Part shown: positions 25,921-36,194 of the stretch, piece after piece
Layout: the number at the start of each line of letters is the position of its first letter
How positions within the stretch are numbered: position 1 is the stretch's first letter
Source of the DNA: Qipengyuania gaetbuli
Lineage (GTDB): Bacteria > Pseudomonadota > Alphaproteobacteria > Sphingomonadales > Sphingomonadaceae
Assembly: GCF_009827315.1 (NCBI RefSeq)
Contig: NZ_WTYF01000004.1
Location: 1,240,001-1,304,000 of the forward strand
Length of the DNA: 64,000 nt
Direction of reading: 5' to 3'
The notes under the pieces: generated by a model
The model's database searches: none
Told to the model about the DNA's origin: nothing
Seen by the model: the letters and a program-made list of their open reading frames with translations, nothing else
Program-made: the position numbers and the translations under genes

Positions 25921-28245
25921 ATGCGTTTCCATACGTCGCGCCTTGCGGGTGCATTGCTTGTCGGTACTGCCGCGATCGCCTTCGCAGCGCCCGCTGCCGC
26001 TCAGTCGCAGCAGGACACCGTCGCCTCGCAGGATGCGGAAGACGAAGTCATCGTCGTGACCGCCCGCCGCCGCGAGGAACGCCTGATCGACGTACCGGTC
26101 GCGGTTTCCGCCTTCTCGGGCGAAGCGCTTGAGGAACGCGGCGCGCTCGACATCACCGACATTGCGCAGTCGGTTCCCAACGTGACGCTCGAAGCGAGCC
26201 GCGCCACCAACTCGACGCTGTCCGCCTTCATCCGCGGCATCGGCCAGCAGGACCCCGTCTCGGGCTTCGAGCAGGGCGTCGGCATCTATCTCGACGACAT
26301 CTACCTCAACCGCCCGCAGGCTGCCGTCCTCGACATCTACGACGTCGAGCGGATCGAAGTGCTGCGCGGTCCGCAGGGCACGCTCTATGGCCGCAACACG
26401 ATTGGCGGCGCGGTCAAGTATGTGACCAAGCGCCTGCCGCTCGAACCCTCGTTCAAGGCGCGTGCCACCTATGGCACCTACGACCAGGCCGAAGGCGTGT
26501 TGACCGCCTCGCTCCCGATGGGTGATCTCGTGCGTGTCGGCGGTTCGGTCGCGCGCCTGTCGCGCGGCGGTTTCGGCGAAAACCTGACCACCGGCCTCGA
26601 AAACTACAACAAGGACATCTGGGCCGGTCGCCTCAGCCTGGAAGTGGGCGGTTATGACGAGCCCGGCTTCATCCGTGTCCAGGGCGATTACACCAAGGAC
26701 AAGTCGAACCCCCGCGGCGGCCACCGCCTGATCCCGGGCCTCGCCTCGGGCGCACCTGTGCTCGACAACGTGTTCGACACGCGCGGCGCGCTCAACGATC
26801 CGGAACAGGAAGTCGAAAGCTACGGCGTCTCCATGCACGCCGAACTCGAGCTGTCCGACGCGCTGATGTTCCGCTCGATCTCGGCATTCCGCAAGGACGA
26901 CAGCTACACGCCGATCGATTTCGACGCGCTTCCTGCCGTCGATCTCGACGTGCCGGGCGCCTATCTCAACGAGCAGCTGAGCCAAGAATTCCAGCTGCTT
27001 TATGACAATGGCGGCGCACTGACCGGCCTGCTCGGCTTCTACTATCTCGATGCGAAGGCCGACACGCTGTTCGACGTTCGCATCTTCACCACCTTCCCGG
27101 GCCTGACCGCTTACACGCAGGCGGAAGTCGACACCGAAACCTATGCAGTCTTCGGCGACTTCACCTTCGATCTCAGCGAGCAGCTGAGCATCTCGGTCGG
27201 CGGCCGCTACACCTGGGACGAACGCAGCGCCTATATCCTGCGCCAGAACTACCTTGGCGGCGGCTCGCCGATCTTCGGTGGTGCGGGCGTGCCCTTCGGC
27301 GCTCCTTCGACCGATTTCGACGGAAGTCGCGAATTCAAGAAGTTCACCCCCCGCGCATCGATCAGCTTCATGCCGACGCCGGATCACAATATCTACGCCA
27401 GCTATTCGAAGGGCTTCAAGGGCGGCGGCTTCGACCCGCGCGGCGTGGGTGCGAACGCGCCTGCGGCCACTGCCGGCGCACCGACCGATGAAGAAGTCGC
27501 AGCCTTCCTCAGCTTCGCCCCGGAACAGGTCGACAGCTACGAAGTCGGCTACAAGGGCGACCTCGGCATGCTGAGCATTGCCGCCGCCGCCTTCTATGCT
27601 GATTACACCGACGTCCAGATCCCGGGTTCGGTCGCTTGCACCGTGGCCGGCCTGCCGTCCTTCTGCGGCGTCGTCTCGAACGCGGGCAAGGCCACCTTCA
27701 AGGGCCTCGAACTGGAAGCGACCGCGCGGTTCGGCGGCGGTTTCAACCTGTCCGGCTCGCTCGGTTACATCGACGCGCAGTATGACGAATACATCACCAA
27801 TATCGGTAACACGCCGACCGATGTGGCGGATTTCCGCGTCGTCCAGAACACGCCCGAATTCACCGGCAGCCTGACCGCCAGCTACGACACCGACCTTGGC
27901 GGCGGCGATCTCTATCTCGGCGCCTCGGTCTCCTATCGCAGCAAGACCACGCAGTTCGAGATCCCGAACCCCTATATCGACCAGGACGGCTATGCGCTCG
28001 TCGATGCCAGCATCAAGTGGACCGCCCCGGGCGGCAACTGGAGCCTTGGCCTCTACGGCAAGAACTTGCTCGACAAGGAATATAAGACCAGCGGCTACAC
28101 CTTCGTGGCGGTGAACCCGACCACCGGTGCGATCGTGAACGGTGCGAACGGCTTCCCTGTCCCGACGCTCGGGCCGGAAGGCACGCTCACGGCGTTCTAC
28201 GGCAATCCGCGCCAGGTCTTTGCAACTCTCACCTTCGAATACTGA
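25921..28245 (+). CDS. TonB-dependent receptor
   Basis: 774 residues with a signal peptide (cleavage after about AAAQS, residue 30), a TonB-box region (DEVIVVTARRREE), a plug domain with VERIEVLRGPQGTLYGRNTI near 140-160, and a beta-barrel ending in the terminal aromatic pattern ATLTFEY. GAGGGAGG precedes the ATG. The plug type (IPVAVSAFSG-like, IRGIGQQDP) is the one abundant in sphingomonads for carbohydrate, lipid or aromatic substrates rather than classical siderophores; the ligand is not deducible. Divergent from a TetR regulator. Confidence 0.94.
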   Translation: MRFHTSRLAGALLVGTAAIAFAAPAAAQSQQDTVASQDAEDEVIVVTARRREERLIDVPVAVSAFSGEALEERGALDITDIAQSVPNVTLEASRATNSTLSAFIRGIGQQDPVSGFEQGVGIYLDDIYLNRPQAAVLDIYDVERIEVLRGPQGTLYGRNTIGGAVKYVTKRLPLEPSFKARATYGTYDQAEGVLTASLPMGDLVRVGGSVARLSRGGFGENLTTGLENYNKDIWAGRLSLEVGGYDEPGFIRVQGDYTKDKSNPRGGHRLIPGLASGAPVLDNVFDTRGALNDPEQEVESYGVSMHAELELSDALMFRSISAFRKDDSYTPIDFDALPAVDLDVPGAYLNEQLSQEFQLLYDNGGALTGLLGFYYLDAKADTLFDVRIFTTFPGLTAYTQAEVDTETYAVFGDFTFDLSEQLSISVGGRYTWDERSAYILRQNYLGGGSPIFGGAGVPFGAPSTDFDGSREFKKFTPRASISFMPTPDHNIYASYSKGFKGGGFDPRGVGANAPAATAGAPTDEEVAAFLSFAPEQVDSYEVGYKGDLGMLSIAAAAFYADYTDVQIPGSVACTVAGLPSFCGVVSNAGKATFKGLELEATARFGGGFNLSGSLGYIDAQYDEYITNIGNTPTDVADFRVVQNTPEFTGSLTASYDTDLGGGDLYLGASVSYRSKTTQFEIPNPYIDQDGYALVDASIKWTAPGGNWSLGLYGKNLLDKEYKTSGYTFVAVNPTTGAIVNGANGFPVPTLGPEGTLTAFYGNPRQVFATLTFEY

Positions 28246-28262
28246 TCGAAGGAGGCTCGGAA

Positions 28263-28299
28263 GGGGCGGTGACCGCGCGATCCGGCCGCCGCCCTTTTT
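28263..28299 (+). terminator. Rho-independent terminator after TonB receptor
   Basis: GGGCGG ... CCGCCC stem followed by TTTTTG, 18 nt after the receptor stop. Confidence 0.75.
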
Positions 28300-28422
28300 G
28301 CTGTCCGGCATCCATCGCCGCTCTCGGCCCGCCCATAGGCTACACGCGATAAGCGAGAACGCCGGGTGGTCCTGCCCCATTCCCACTGGCAATGTGCGGG
28401 GAGAGGCGGCATAGCGCGCGCC

Positions 28423-29703
28423 ATGCACGATATTGCCTTCATCCGCAGCCATCCCGCCGAGTTCGATGCCGCCATGACGCGGCGCGGCGGCGAAGCCGTT
28501 TCCGAGCGCATCATCGCTCTCGATGCCACGCGCCGCGAGGCGACTACCCGCGTACAGGAAGCGCAGAGCCGCAGGAACGATGCGTCTAAGGCGATCGGCC
28601 AGGCCATGGGCCAGGGCGACAAGGACAAAGCCGAAGCGCTGAAGGCCGAAGTGGCCGAAATCAAGGCCTCGATGCCCGAGTGGGAAGGGGCCGAGCGCGC
28701 GGCGACTGCCGAGCTGACGGACCTCCTCGCCCGCCTGCCCAACATTCCTGCCGCCGACGTTCCCGAAGGTGCGGACGAGAACGACAATGTCGAAGTTCAC
28801 CAGTGGGGCGAAAAGCGCAGCTTCGATTTCGAGCCCAAGGAACACGCCGACCTCGGCCCCGCCCTCGGCATGGATTTCGAAACCGGTGCGGCGCTTTCGG
28901 GGGCCCGCTTTACCTTCCTGCGCGGCGAGATGGCGCGCCTTCACCGTGGGCTCGCGCAGTTCATGCTGGACAAGCAGACGCGCGAGAACGGCTACACCGA
29001 ATGCAACCCGCCGGTGCTGGTCAATGACGATGCCATGTACGGCACCGACAAGCTGCCAAAGTTCGCCGATGACAGCTTCAGGACCACCGATGGGCGCTGG
29101 CTCATCCCAACTTCGGAAGTCAGCCTGACCGCCTCGGTCGCGGACAAGATCCTGCCCGACCTGTCTCGGCCGATCCGCATGACCGCCCACACGCTGTGCT
29201 TCCGCAGCGAAGCCGGCGCGGCAGGGCGCGATACGCGCGGCTTCATACGCCAGCACCAGTTCGAGAAGGTCGAGTTGGTCAGCGTCTGCCGTCCCGAAGA
29301 CAGCGAGGCCGAGCACGAGCGCATGACGAAGTGCGCAGAGGGCATCCTCGAGGCGCTGAACCTGCCCTATCGCCGCGTGCTGCTGTGCGTGGGCGACATG
29401 GGCTTTGGCGCGCGCAAGACCTACGACCTCGAAGTGTGGCTTCCCGGCCAGGGCGCTTGGCGCGAAATCTCGTCCTGCTCGAACACGGGCGAATTCCAGG
29501 CGCGCCGCATGAACGCACGCTATCGTCCGGAAGGCGAGAAGAAGACCGTGTTCGTCCACACGCTCAATGGCTCGGGCCTCGCCGTGGGCCGCACGCTGGT
29601 CGCGGTGATGGAGAACTACCAGAACGCAGACGGCAGCGTCACCGTGCCCGGGGTGCTTGCCCCCTACATGGGCGGCGTGACCCGGCTGGAGCCTGCCGCG
29701 TGA
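28423..29703 (+). CDS. serS: Seryl-tRNA synthetase
   Basis: 426 residues. The N-terminal coiled-coil arm ([20 protein letters not shown] and onwards) binds tRNA-Ser. The class II core has the motif 2 region [18 protein letters not shown] and [14 protein letters not shown], and motif 3 [21 protein letters not shown] 28423 ([11 protein letters not shown]) is the family start; the frame is open upstream but the added residues do not match. The stop overlaps the surE GTG start. Confidence 0.97.
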   Translation: MHDIAFIRSHPAEFDAAMTRRGGEAVSERIIALDATRREATTRVQEAQSRRNDASKAIGQAMGQGDKDKAEALKAEVAEIKASMPEWEGAERAATAELTDLLARLPNIPAADVPEGADENDNVEVHQWGEKRSFDFEPKEHADLGPALGMDFETGAALSGARFTFLRGEMARLHRGLAQFMLDKQTRENGYTECNPPVLVNDDAMYGTDKLPKFADDSFRTTDGRWLIPTSEVSLTASVADKILPDLSRPIRMTAHTLCFRSEAGAAGRDTRGFIRQHQFEKVELVSVCRPEDSEAEHERMTKCAEGILEALNLPYRRVLLCVGDMGFGARKTYDLEVWLPGQGAWREISSCSNTGEFQARRMNARYRPEGEKKTVFVHTLNGSGLAVGRTLVAVMENYQNADGSVTVPGVLAPYMGGVTRLEPAA

Positions 29704-30464
29704 GGATCCTCCTCACCAATGACGACGGCATCCGTGCCCGCGGCCTCGAGGTGCTCGAAGGCATTGCCCGCCAGTTTTCCGACGACATCTGGATCTGCGC
29801 GCCCGACGAGGAGCAGTCCGGCATGGGCCATGCGCTGACGCTCACCCGCCCGGTGCGCCTTCGCAAGCATGGTGAGCGGCGCTTTTCGGTCACCGGCACA
29901 CCGACCGATTCGGTGACGATGGGGCTGCGCAAGGTGATGGACGGCCCGCCCGACCTGATCCTGTCGGGCGTCAATCGCGGTGCCAACCTTGGCGACGACA
30001 TCACCTATTCGGGCACCGTTTCGGCGGCCATCGAAGGCGCGCTGGCCGGCATCCGCTCGATCGCATTGAGCCAGGTCTATGCCCGCGAAGGCATCGGCGA
30101 GGCGGTGCAGTTCGATGCAGCGATCGAATGGGGCGCCCGCGTCGTGAAGCCTCTGCTCGACACCCCGCTGCCCAAGCGCACGCTCATCAACGTGAACTTC
30201 CCCGCCCGTCCTGCCGGCGAGGTGCGCGGCATCCGCGTAACCCGGCAGGGCTTCCACGACTATTCGCGCGGCACCGTCGTCGAGGGGCGCGATCCGCGCG
30301 GCTTCGACTACTTCTGGTTCGGCCTCGAACCGATCGAGCACACGCTTGACCACGGCACCGACCTTGAAGCCGTCGAGGAAGGCTTCGTCTCGGTCACGCC
30401 GCTCCATCTCGACCTGACGCATCACGCCTCGCTCGGTGCGCTGGCCGAGCGCTACGAAGGCTAA
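29700..30464 (+). CDS. surE: 5'/3'-nucleotidase SurE
   Basis: 254 residues starting at GTG 29700, overlapping the serS stop (GTGA). Metal ligands D8 and D9 ([12 protein letters not shown]), the serine motif [12 protein letters not shown] and the asparagine motif [12 protein letters not shown] are present. SurE dephosphorylates nucleoside monophosphates and is a stationary-phase factor, often near pcm, which is absent here. Confidence 0.96.
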   Translation: MRILLTNDDGIRARGLEVLEGIARQFSDDIWICAPDEEQSGMGHALTLTRPVRLRKHGERRFSVTGTPTDSVTMGLRKVMDGPPDLILSGVNRGANLGDDITYSGTVSAAIEGALAGIRSIALSQVYAREGIGEAVQFDAAIEWGARVVKPLLDTPLPKRTLINVNFPARPAGEVRGIRVTRQGFHDYSRGTVVEGRDPRGFDYFWFGLEPIEHTLDHGTDLEAVEEGFVSVTPLHLDLTHHASLGALAERYEG

Positions 30465-30506
30465 GGCATTGACCCGGCGGCCCGTGATGCGCAGGGATGG
30501 CGGCCG

Positions 30507-31631
30507 ATGAGCGAGAGGAAACAGCCAACCGCGGGCGGCGGAGACGCAAAGCGCATGCGCGGTCCGCGATTCCAGCCGCTGCGCCGTGCCGTGAGGATCC
30601 CCGTCTGGGGCGATCTCGGCATCCGCCTCGGCCTAGCCCTCCTTCTGATAACCGCCGTGATCATGATCCACTGGTGGGATCGCGAAGGGCTGGTCGACAA
30701 TCTCGATGGCGATGTGAGCTTCCTCGACGTCGTCTATTTCACCATGATTTCGATCACCACCACCGGCTTCGGCGATATCGCGCCCATTTCGGACCGGGCA
30801 AGGCTGGTGGAAGCGGTCATCGTGACCCCCGTCCGTTTCGCCGTACTGTTCATCTTCGTGGGCACGGCATACAATTTCATCATCAAGCGCAGCTGGGAGA
30901 AATGGCGCATGGCCCGCATCCAGGAGCAATTGTCGAACCACATCGTGGTGCTCGGCTATGGCATCTCCGGCTCCGAAGCAGTTGGCGAACTGATCGAGCG
31001 GGGGACCGACCCTTCGTGCATCGTGGTTATCGATCCGAGCGAGGAGCGCCTGGCCGATGCAGAGGCGCTGGGCTGCAATGTCATGGCGGCCGATGCCACC
31101 CGCGATACTACGCTCAAGGCCGTGCGGATCAACGAGGCACAGAACGTGCTGGTCTCGGCAGGACGAGACGACACCTCGATCCTGATCGTGCTGACGGTGC
31201 GCGCCCTGGCGCCGAACGTGCCGATCAGCGTAGTCGTGCGCGCCGACGACAACGAGCCGCTTGCCCGTCAGGCCGGCGCGAACAACGTCATCAACCCCGT
31301 CCGCTTCACCGGCCTGCTGCTCGCCGGCTCGGCCAAGGGCGAACACATCGCCGAATATCTCGCCGACCTCGCCTCAGTCTCCGGCCGCGTCCAACTGGTC
31401 GAGCGCGAGATCACCGAAGAGGAATGCGGCTGCGCTATCGGCGAACTGAAGACCGGCGGGCGCGGCCTGCGTGTTTATCGTGACGGCCGTGCCATCGGCT
31501 TCTGGGAAGAGGAGTGCCAGAAGCTGCAGAAGGGCGACATCATCGTCGAGATCATCGCCACGCCCAATGGTGAGACGCGGGGAGACGGTCATATCCGCGA
31601 CGACCGCATCCGCGAAGACGAGGACGCCTGA
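30507..31631 (+). CDS. Two-TM potassium channel with RCK (TrkA-N/C) domains
   Basis: 374 residues. TM1 at about 36-56, a pore helix and selectivity filter TTTGFGD near 85-91, TM2 at about 101-125, then a Rossmann TrkA-N domain (VVLGYGISGSEAVGELI) and a C-terminal RCK_C-like part rich in acidic residues (REITEEECGCAIGEL). MthK/Kch-like architecture with the RCK in the same chain. The ATG is 42 nt after surE. The conditional ligand of the RCK is unknown. Confidence 0.93.
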   Translation: MSERKQPTAGGGDAKRMRGPRFQPLRRAVRIPVWGDLGIRLGLALLLITAVIMIHWWDREGLVDNLDGDVSFLDVVYFTMISITTTGFGDIAPISDRARLVEAVIVTPVRFAVLFIFVGTAYNFIIKRSWEKWRMARIQEQLSNHIVVLGYGISGSEAVGELIERGTDPSCIVVIDPSEERLADAEALGCNVMAADATRDTTLKAVRINEAQNVLVSAGRDDTSILIVLTVRALAPNVPISVVVRADDNEPLARQAGANNVINPVRFTGLLLAGSAKGEHIAEYLADLASVSGRVQLVEREITEEECGCAIGELKTGGRGLRVYRDGRAIGFWEEECQKLQKGDIIVEIIATPNGETRGDGHIRDDRIREDEDA

Positions 31632-32000
31632 TCAGTCAAGGAGCCAGAAGGTTCCCCCGATCGCCAGATAGGCGGCCAGCCAGTAGGACCAATCGTACAA
31701 GGCTTCGCGCAGGGGCTGCTCGCGGCGGACTGCCGTGATGACCAGTGCAGGCCCGATGAAGGTCAGCGCCAGGCCGCCCGCCATCATAAAATGGAGCCAC
31801 GGCTTCGCCTGCAGCGTTTCGACGCCGACGCGGGCCAGCATGTGGCCGACCATCGCCGCGCTCGCGAGTAGCAGAAAGGCCGCCAGCAGATGCAATGCAG
31901 GCTTCGCGCCGAACATCGCCTTGCGGCCATAAAATGCTACGCCCAGCAAGGCGGCAGCCGCCCAGCCTGCGCCCACTGCGATCCAGTTTACCGGTCCCAT
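31632..32000 (-). CDS. Small four-TM membrane protein
   Basis: 122 residues with four hydrophobic helices (about 5-23, 35-55, 68-90, 100-118). The start [18 protein letters not shown] is reminiscent of DUF1761 proteins, but the match is weak and I would not insist on it. Convergent with the K+ channel gene; the two stop codons are adjacent. Function unknown. Confidence 0.7.
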   Translation of the reverse strand: MGPVNWIAVGAGWAAAALLGVAFYGRKAMFGAKPALHLLAAFLLLASAAMVGHMLARVGVETLQAKPWLHFMMAGGLALTFIGPALVITAVRREQPLREALYDWSYWLAAYLAIGGTFWLLD

Positions 32001-32050
32001 TCGTCCCTCCTAGCGCCGGATGCCGGCTTGGTGTAGAGGGCCGCGCAATC

Positions 32051-33424
32051 ATGAATACCGCAACCACCTCGATACCCGACCAGAAGAAGGTCGGCATGGT
32101 CTCCCTCGGCTGCCCCAAGGCACTCGTGGACAGCGAACGCATCCTCACCCGGCTGCGCGCCGATGGCTATGCCATGAGCCCCGATTATACCGGCGCGGAC
32201 GTCGTGTTGGTCAACACCTGCGGCTTCCTCGATTCGGCCAAGGAAGAGAGCCTGCAGGCCATCGGCGAGGCGATTGCCGAGAACGGCCGCGTGATCGTGA
32301 CGGGCTGCATGGGCGAAGAAGCGGACGTGATCCGCGCAGCCCATCCCAGCGTTCTCGCCATTACCGGCGCCCACCAGTACGAACAGGTGGTCGAGGCCGT
32401 GCACGAACATGCCCCGCCCAGCCAGGGGCCCTTCGTCGACCTGATCCCCCAGCCCGACGTCAAGCTGACCCCGCGCCACTACAGCTATCTGAAGATTTCG
32501 GAGGGATGCAATCACTCCTGCGCCTTCTGCATCATCCCGGACCTGCGCGGGAAGCTCGCCAGCCGGCGGGTCGATGCCGTGCTGCGCGAGGCGGAAAAGC
32601 TGGTCGCTGCCGGCACCAAGGAACTGCTGGTCATCAGCCAGGACACCTCGGCTTATGGCGTCGACATGCGGCACGAAGAGCGCGACTGGAAGGGGCATCC
32701 CGTCCGCGCGCACATGACCGATCTCGCGCGTGAACTGGGCCAGCTCGATATCGGCGGCGGCACCCCGCCCTGGGTGCGCCTCCATTACGTCTATCCCTAT
32801 CCGCATGTCGATGCGGTCATCCCGCTCATGGCCGAGGGCCTGCTGACGCCCTATCTCGACATCCCGTTTCAGCACGCCAGCCCGTCCGTCCTGCGCGCCA
32901 TGAAGCGCCCTGCGAACGAGGCAAAGGTGCTCGAGCGCCTCAAATCCTGGCGCACCATTTGCCCGGACATCGCCATCCGCTCCAGCTTCGTGGTCGGCTT
33001 CCCCGGCGAAACGGAAGAGGACTTCCAGTACCTGCTGAACTGGCTGGAAGAGGCCCAGCTCGACCGTGTCGGTGCGTTCCGCTTCGAGCCGGTGGAGGGT
33101 GCGCAGGCGAACGCCCTGCCCAACCCGGTGCCCGAAGAGGTCAAGGAAGAACGATATGCCCGCGTCATGGACCTCACCGCGCGCATCAGCGCGGAAAAGC
33201 TCGCTGCCAAGGTCGGCAGGACGCTGAGCGTGATCATCGACGAAGTGGGCGAGCCGGACGAGGACGGCGATATTGGTGCCACCGGTCGCAGCCAGGCCGA
33301 CGCGCCTGAAATCGACGGCGCGGTCTATCTGCGTAATGTTCGATCCGATCTGTCGCAGGGCGATATCGTGCAAGTTTATGTCGAAGATTCCGACGAGCAC
33401 GATCTTTTCGGCGTAATCGCCTAA
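32051..33424 (+). CDS. rimO: Ribosomal protein S12 methylthiotransferase RimO
   Basis: 457 residues. N-terminal MTTase domain with [24 protein letters not shown] and VTGCMGE (three cysteines for one [4Fe-4S] cluster), radical SAM motif [11 protein letters not shown] for the second, and a C-terminal TRAM domain ([17 protein letters not shown]). It adds a methylthio group to the conserved aspartate of S12. Signature sequences (SLGCPK) separate it from MiaB. Confidence 0.96.
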   Translation: MNTATTSIPDQKKVGMVSLGCPKALVDSERILTRLRADGYAMSPDYTGADVVLVNTCGFLDSAKEESLQAIGEAIAENGRVIVTGCMGEEADVIRAAHPSVLAITGAHQYEQVVEAVHEHAPPSQGPFVDLIPQPDVKLTPRHYSYLKISEGCNHSCAFCIIPDLRGKLASRRVDAVLREAEKLVAAGTKELLVISQDTSAYGVDMRHEERDWKGHPVRAHMTDLARELGQLDIGGGTPPWVRLHYVYPYPHVDAVIPLMAEGLLTPYLDIPFQHASPSVLRAMKRPANEAKVLERLKSWRTICPDIAIRSSFVVGFPGETEEDFQYLLNWLEEAQLDRVGAFRFEPVEGAQANALPNPVPEEVKEERYARVMDLTARISAEKLAAKVGRTLSVIIDEVGEPDEDGDIGATGRSQADAPEIDGAVYLRNVRSDLSQGDIVQVYVEDSDEHDLFGVIA

Positions 33425-33671
33425 TCTGCACATGCCCCGAACGGCGCAATGTTAACGTTTCGTCCGGCGAGACGAACGGCTGAATTGCGCCGAAAAACAG
33501 CGCGCTTACGGCTCGCAGTAAGGGGCAGGGTAAACCGATCCGGCCGGTTTCGTTAAGCCTAGCCCATTAAGTCGAATTAACCATCGCATCCCGCAGTTTT
33601 GCACGGCCACCGGGGGAAAGATCGGGGCGCGTTGAAAGTTTCTTAATCCTATTCGCCTCATAGGGGGCGGA

Positions 33672-36029
33672 ATGGACGAGAAAACCGCCCTCGCTTCCAC
33701 GCCCGGCGCCGGACAGCGGCTGGCCTTCAGGCCCCGCTCGACCGGTACGCTGAAGCGATTGCAACACCTGCTTTGGGCGGGTGCGGTGGCGTTCGCCATG
33801 CTGGCAGTATTCCTGCTCGAACCCGTCACCCAGCTGTCCTGGCTGATCCAGTCCCGCCTCGGCGGTCACCAGCCTTCGGGCGATATCGTCTTCGTCGGAA
33901 CCTCCTCCAAGGTCGAGGAACCTTCGCAGGTCGGGGAACGCCGCGAACTTACCAAGGCATTGCAGGAACTCGACGCACAGGGTGTCGGCAAGGTCTATGT
34001 CGACTTCGTCTTGGCTGAAGGTGCCAGTGAACAGGTCGACGCCGACCTCGCAGAAGCGCTGGCCCAGCTCGGCCCCCGGGTGGTGCTGGTCGACCAGATC
34101 GAAGTGACTTCCGATGGCCTTAAGCGGAAGCTGGTCAAATCGAACGATCGCTTCAGCACCGAGCACCCTCGCGTCGCTTCGACGCATTCGGCCAATTACC
34201 TCGGCTACATGTGGCAGGACTTCTTCGCTTATGACGAGGACCTGAGCGAAGGTCGCAAGTCGCTGGCTGCCTCTATTGCCGGTGTCGACACTTTCGATGC
34301 GAAGACGTTCCAGATCGATTACGGCTTCGATCCGTCGCTGATTTCCACACTGGAACTGGGTGAGGTTGCGAAGACCGGGACCGAACAGGATATCGACCTG
34401 TCGGGCAAGACGGTTCTGATCGGACCTGCCGCCGAAGCCGGCGCTTCCAATGTAAAGGTCCCCGGACTCGTCGATGCGCCGCCCAGCTTCGTGTCGATCT
34501 ACGCGGCCGAAACGCTCAAATCGGGACGGATTGGCTTCGTCGGCGGCCTCACAGTCCTGGCCTTCCTTTGCGCCGCGATGGCGCTGATCATTCTGGCCAA
34601 TCCAGTTAAGGGCGTACGGCGCGCGCTTTATCTCGGCGTCGTCATCGCGCTGCCGGGGCTGATGGTATTCGGAGCGAAGACCGGCGTCCGGGTCGAGATC
34701 ACCTATGCCCTCGCGCTCCTGCTCGTTTACGCAGCGCTTCGCTCGAGGGCGCGGTGGAGGCTCCGTGTCGCAAGCATCGACAGCGAGACCGGACTGCCCA
34801 AGCTTCGCATCCTGGAACAGATCATCGCCAAGACGCAGCCCCAGTCGGGGCATATCGTCGTCGCAAGGCTCCACGGGTTCGAGCATGTCATCAAGACCCT
34901 CGGTTCGACCGAGCGCGCTCGTTACGTCCACCGGCTGGTCGACCGCCTCCGGGCTGCCGACAGCGAACTGACGATATATATCGAGGGCCACTACCTCGCG
35001 TGGCAATCCGACGAAGCGGAAACAGAACGCCTCGTGGACCACCTCGAGGGCCTGCGTGCGATCTTCGCAGCGCCCATCCAGGTGGGCGAGGAGAGCGTCG
35101 ACGTCGGCATTACGTTCGGTCTCGCGGACCTTGGCGCGGTGGGACTGAACGCCGTCCCGGCAGCCGCTGCGGCTGCCGAAGAAACCTCCGAAGCACATCG
35201 TCCGATCAAGATCGCCGAAGTCGGTTCGCGCCATGACGAATTGTGGGACATTTCCCTGCGCGCCCGCATCGACGATGCAATGCAGGCAGGGGAGATCTTC
35301 TGCGTCTACCAGCCCAAGATCGACACGGTCGCCGGCACCCTTACCGGTGTCGAGGCGCTGGTGCGCTGGCACGATCCCGAACGCGGCTTCATCCCGCCGA
35401 TGAAATTCATCGCCCAGTGCGAAAAGGCCGGGCGGATGGAGCACCTGACACGCTACGTCCTGCAGACGGCCTGCAATGCGGGCCGGTTGCTCCATTTCCG
35501 TGGCACCGCGATTTCCATGTCCGTCAACATTTCGGCGACATTGCTCGGCGACATGCGCATCGTGGGTATCGTGCGGAACACGCTGCAGGCGACGGGCTTC
35601 GATGCACGCTACCTGATCCTGGAAATCACCGAGACATCGCGTATCGGCGACCTCGAAACGGCAGCGGCTATCCTGACCGAATTGAAGGCCCTCGGTCTTC
35701 GTATTTCCATCGATGATTTCGGTGTCGGCTCCGCTAATTTCGAAACGCTTTTCGAATTGCCTTTCGATGAACTGAAAATCGATCGACTGTTCGTGGATTC
35801 TATTAGTCGGAGCGCAAAGGCCAGGGCCATTACTTCTAGTATGGTTGCCATGGGCAATGCCGCGCGAATCACCGTGGTTGCTGAAGGTGCGGAAGACGCA
35901 AAAACCCTTCAAATCCTTAACGAAATCGGCTGTCGCTACGTCCAAGGTTATGCCTTGGCCCGTCCACTGTCTCTTACTAACCTGTTGGAATACAAGGTTT
36001 CTTCAAAAGAGGTCGCTTCGGGAACATAG
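33672..36029 (+). CDS. CHASE2 - degenerate GGDEF - EAL protein (c-di-GMP phosphodiesterase)
   Basis: 785 residues. TM at about 30-48, a periplasmic CHASE2 sensor (about 50-275; VYVDFVLAEGASEQVDADLAE), three C-terminal TM helices (280-350), then a GGDEF-like domain in which the GGDEF loop is lost (the position reads EGHYLAW), so no diguanylate cyclase activity is expected. The EAL domain looks active: EALVRW, VNISATL, EITE, DDFGVG, KIDR, AEGAED and QGYALARP. It should hydrolyse c-di-GMP in response to an envelope signal. The last 300 nt are clearly less GC-rich than the rest. Confidence 0.93.
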   Translation: MDEKTALASTPGAGQRLAFRPRSTGTLKRLQHLLWAGAVAFAMLAVFLLEPVTQLSWLIQSRLGGHQPSGDIVFVGTSSKVEEPSQVGERRELTKALQELDAQGVGKVYVDFVLAEGASEQVDADLAEALAQLGPRVVLVDQIEVTSDGLKRKLVKSNDRFSTEHPRVASTHSANYLGYMWQDFFAYDEDLSEGRKSLAASIAGVDTFDAKTFQIDYGFDPSLISTLELGEVAKTGTEQDIDLSGKTVLIGPAAEAGASNVKVPGLVDAPPSFVSIYAAETLKSGRIGFVGGLTVLAFLCAAMALIILANPVKGVRRALYLGVVIALPGLMVFGAKTGVRVEITYALALLLVYAALRSRARWRLRVASIDSETGLPKLRILEQIIAKTQPQSGHIVVARLHGFEHVIKTLGSTERARYVHRLVDRLRAADSELTIYIEGHYLAWQSDEAETERLVDHLEGLRAIFAAPIQVGEESVDVGITFGLADLGAVGLNAVPAAAAAAEETSEAHRPIKIAEVGSRHDELWDISLRARIDDAMQAGEIFCVYQPKIDTVAGTLTGVEALVRWHDPERGFIPPMKFIAQCEKAGRMEHLTRYVLQTACNAGRLLHFRGTAISMSVNISATLLGDMRIVGIVRNTLQATGFDARYLILEITETSRIGDLETAAAILTELKALGLRISIDDFGVGSANFETLFELPFDELKIDRLFVDSISRSAKARAITSSMVAMGNAARITVVAEGAEDAKTLQILNEIGCRYVQGYALARPLSLTNLLEYKVSSKEVASGT

Positions 36030-36096
36030 TTAAGGCTTTACAAACAAGCTTGGTTAATGGATTGCTTACTGTTGAAACCACAACAGGAGGCAAACC

Positions 36097-36144
36097 ATGT
36101 GGAATTTCTGGGAATGGCTGCTCGGCAAGCCGCCGCGCGCCTAA
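36097..36144 (+). CDS. Tryptophan-rich 15-residue microprotein
   Basis: ORF MWNFWEWLLGKPPRA with a near-perfect Shine-Dalgarno AGGAGG 6 nt before the ATG and a strong rho-independent terminator 21 nt after the stop. It has three tryptophans in the first seven residues and a basic tail, so it may insert at the membrane interface. It lies 67 nt after the EAL gene in an AT-richer leader. Too short for ordinary gene finders. It may be a functional small protein or a leader peptide; the terminator directly after it and no co-directional gene for 370 nt argue for a self-contained unit. Confidence 0.6.
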   Translation: MWNFWEWLLGKPPRA

Positions 36145-36165
36145 TAGGCCACAAGCACGAATTTT

Positions 36166-36194
36166 AAAGGACCCCGCTTCGGGGTCCTTTTTCG
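36166..36194 (+). terminator. Strong rho-independent terminator after the microprotein ORF
   Basis: AAAGGACCCC-GCTTC-GGGGTCCTTTTT, a perfect 10-bp stem with a T-run. Confidence 0.92.

Noticed and set aside
25378..29559. A 1393-codon open frame on the minus strand across the TetR, TonB receptor and serS genes
   Set aside because: It is antisense to well-supported genes in a GC-rich genome, where long antisense frames are common. The translation is full of low-complexity His/Arg/Glu runs and shows no domain.
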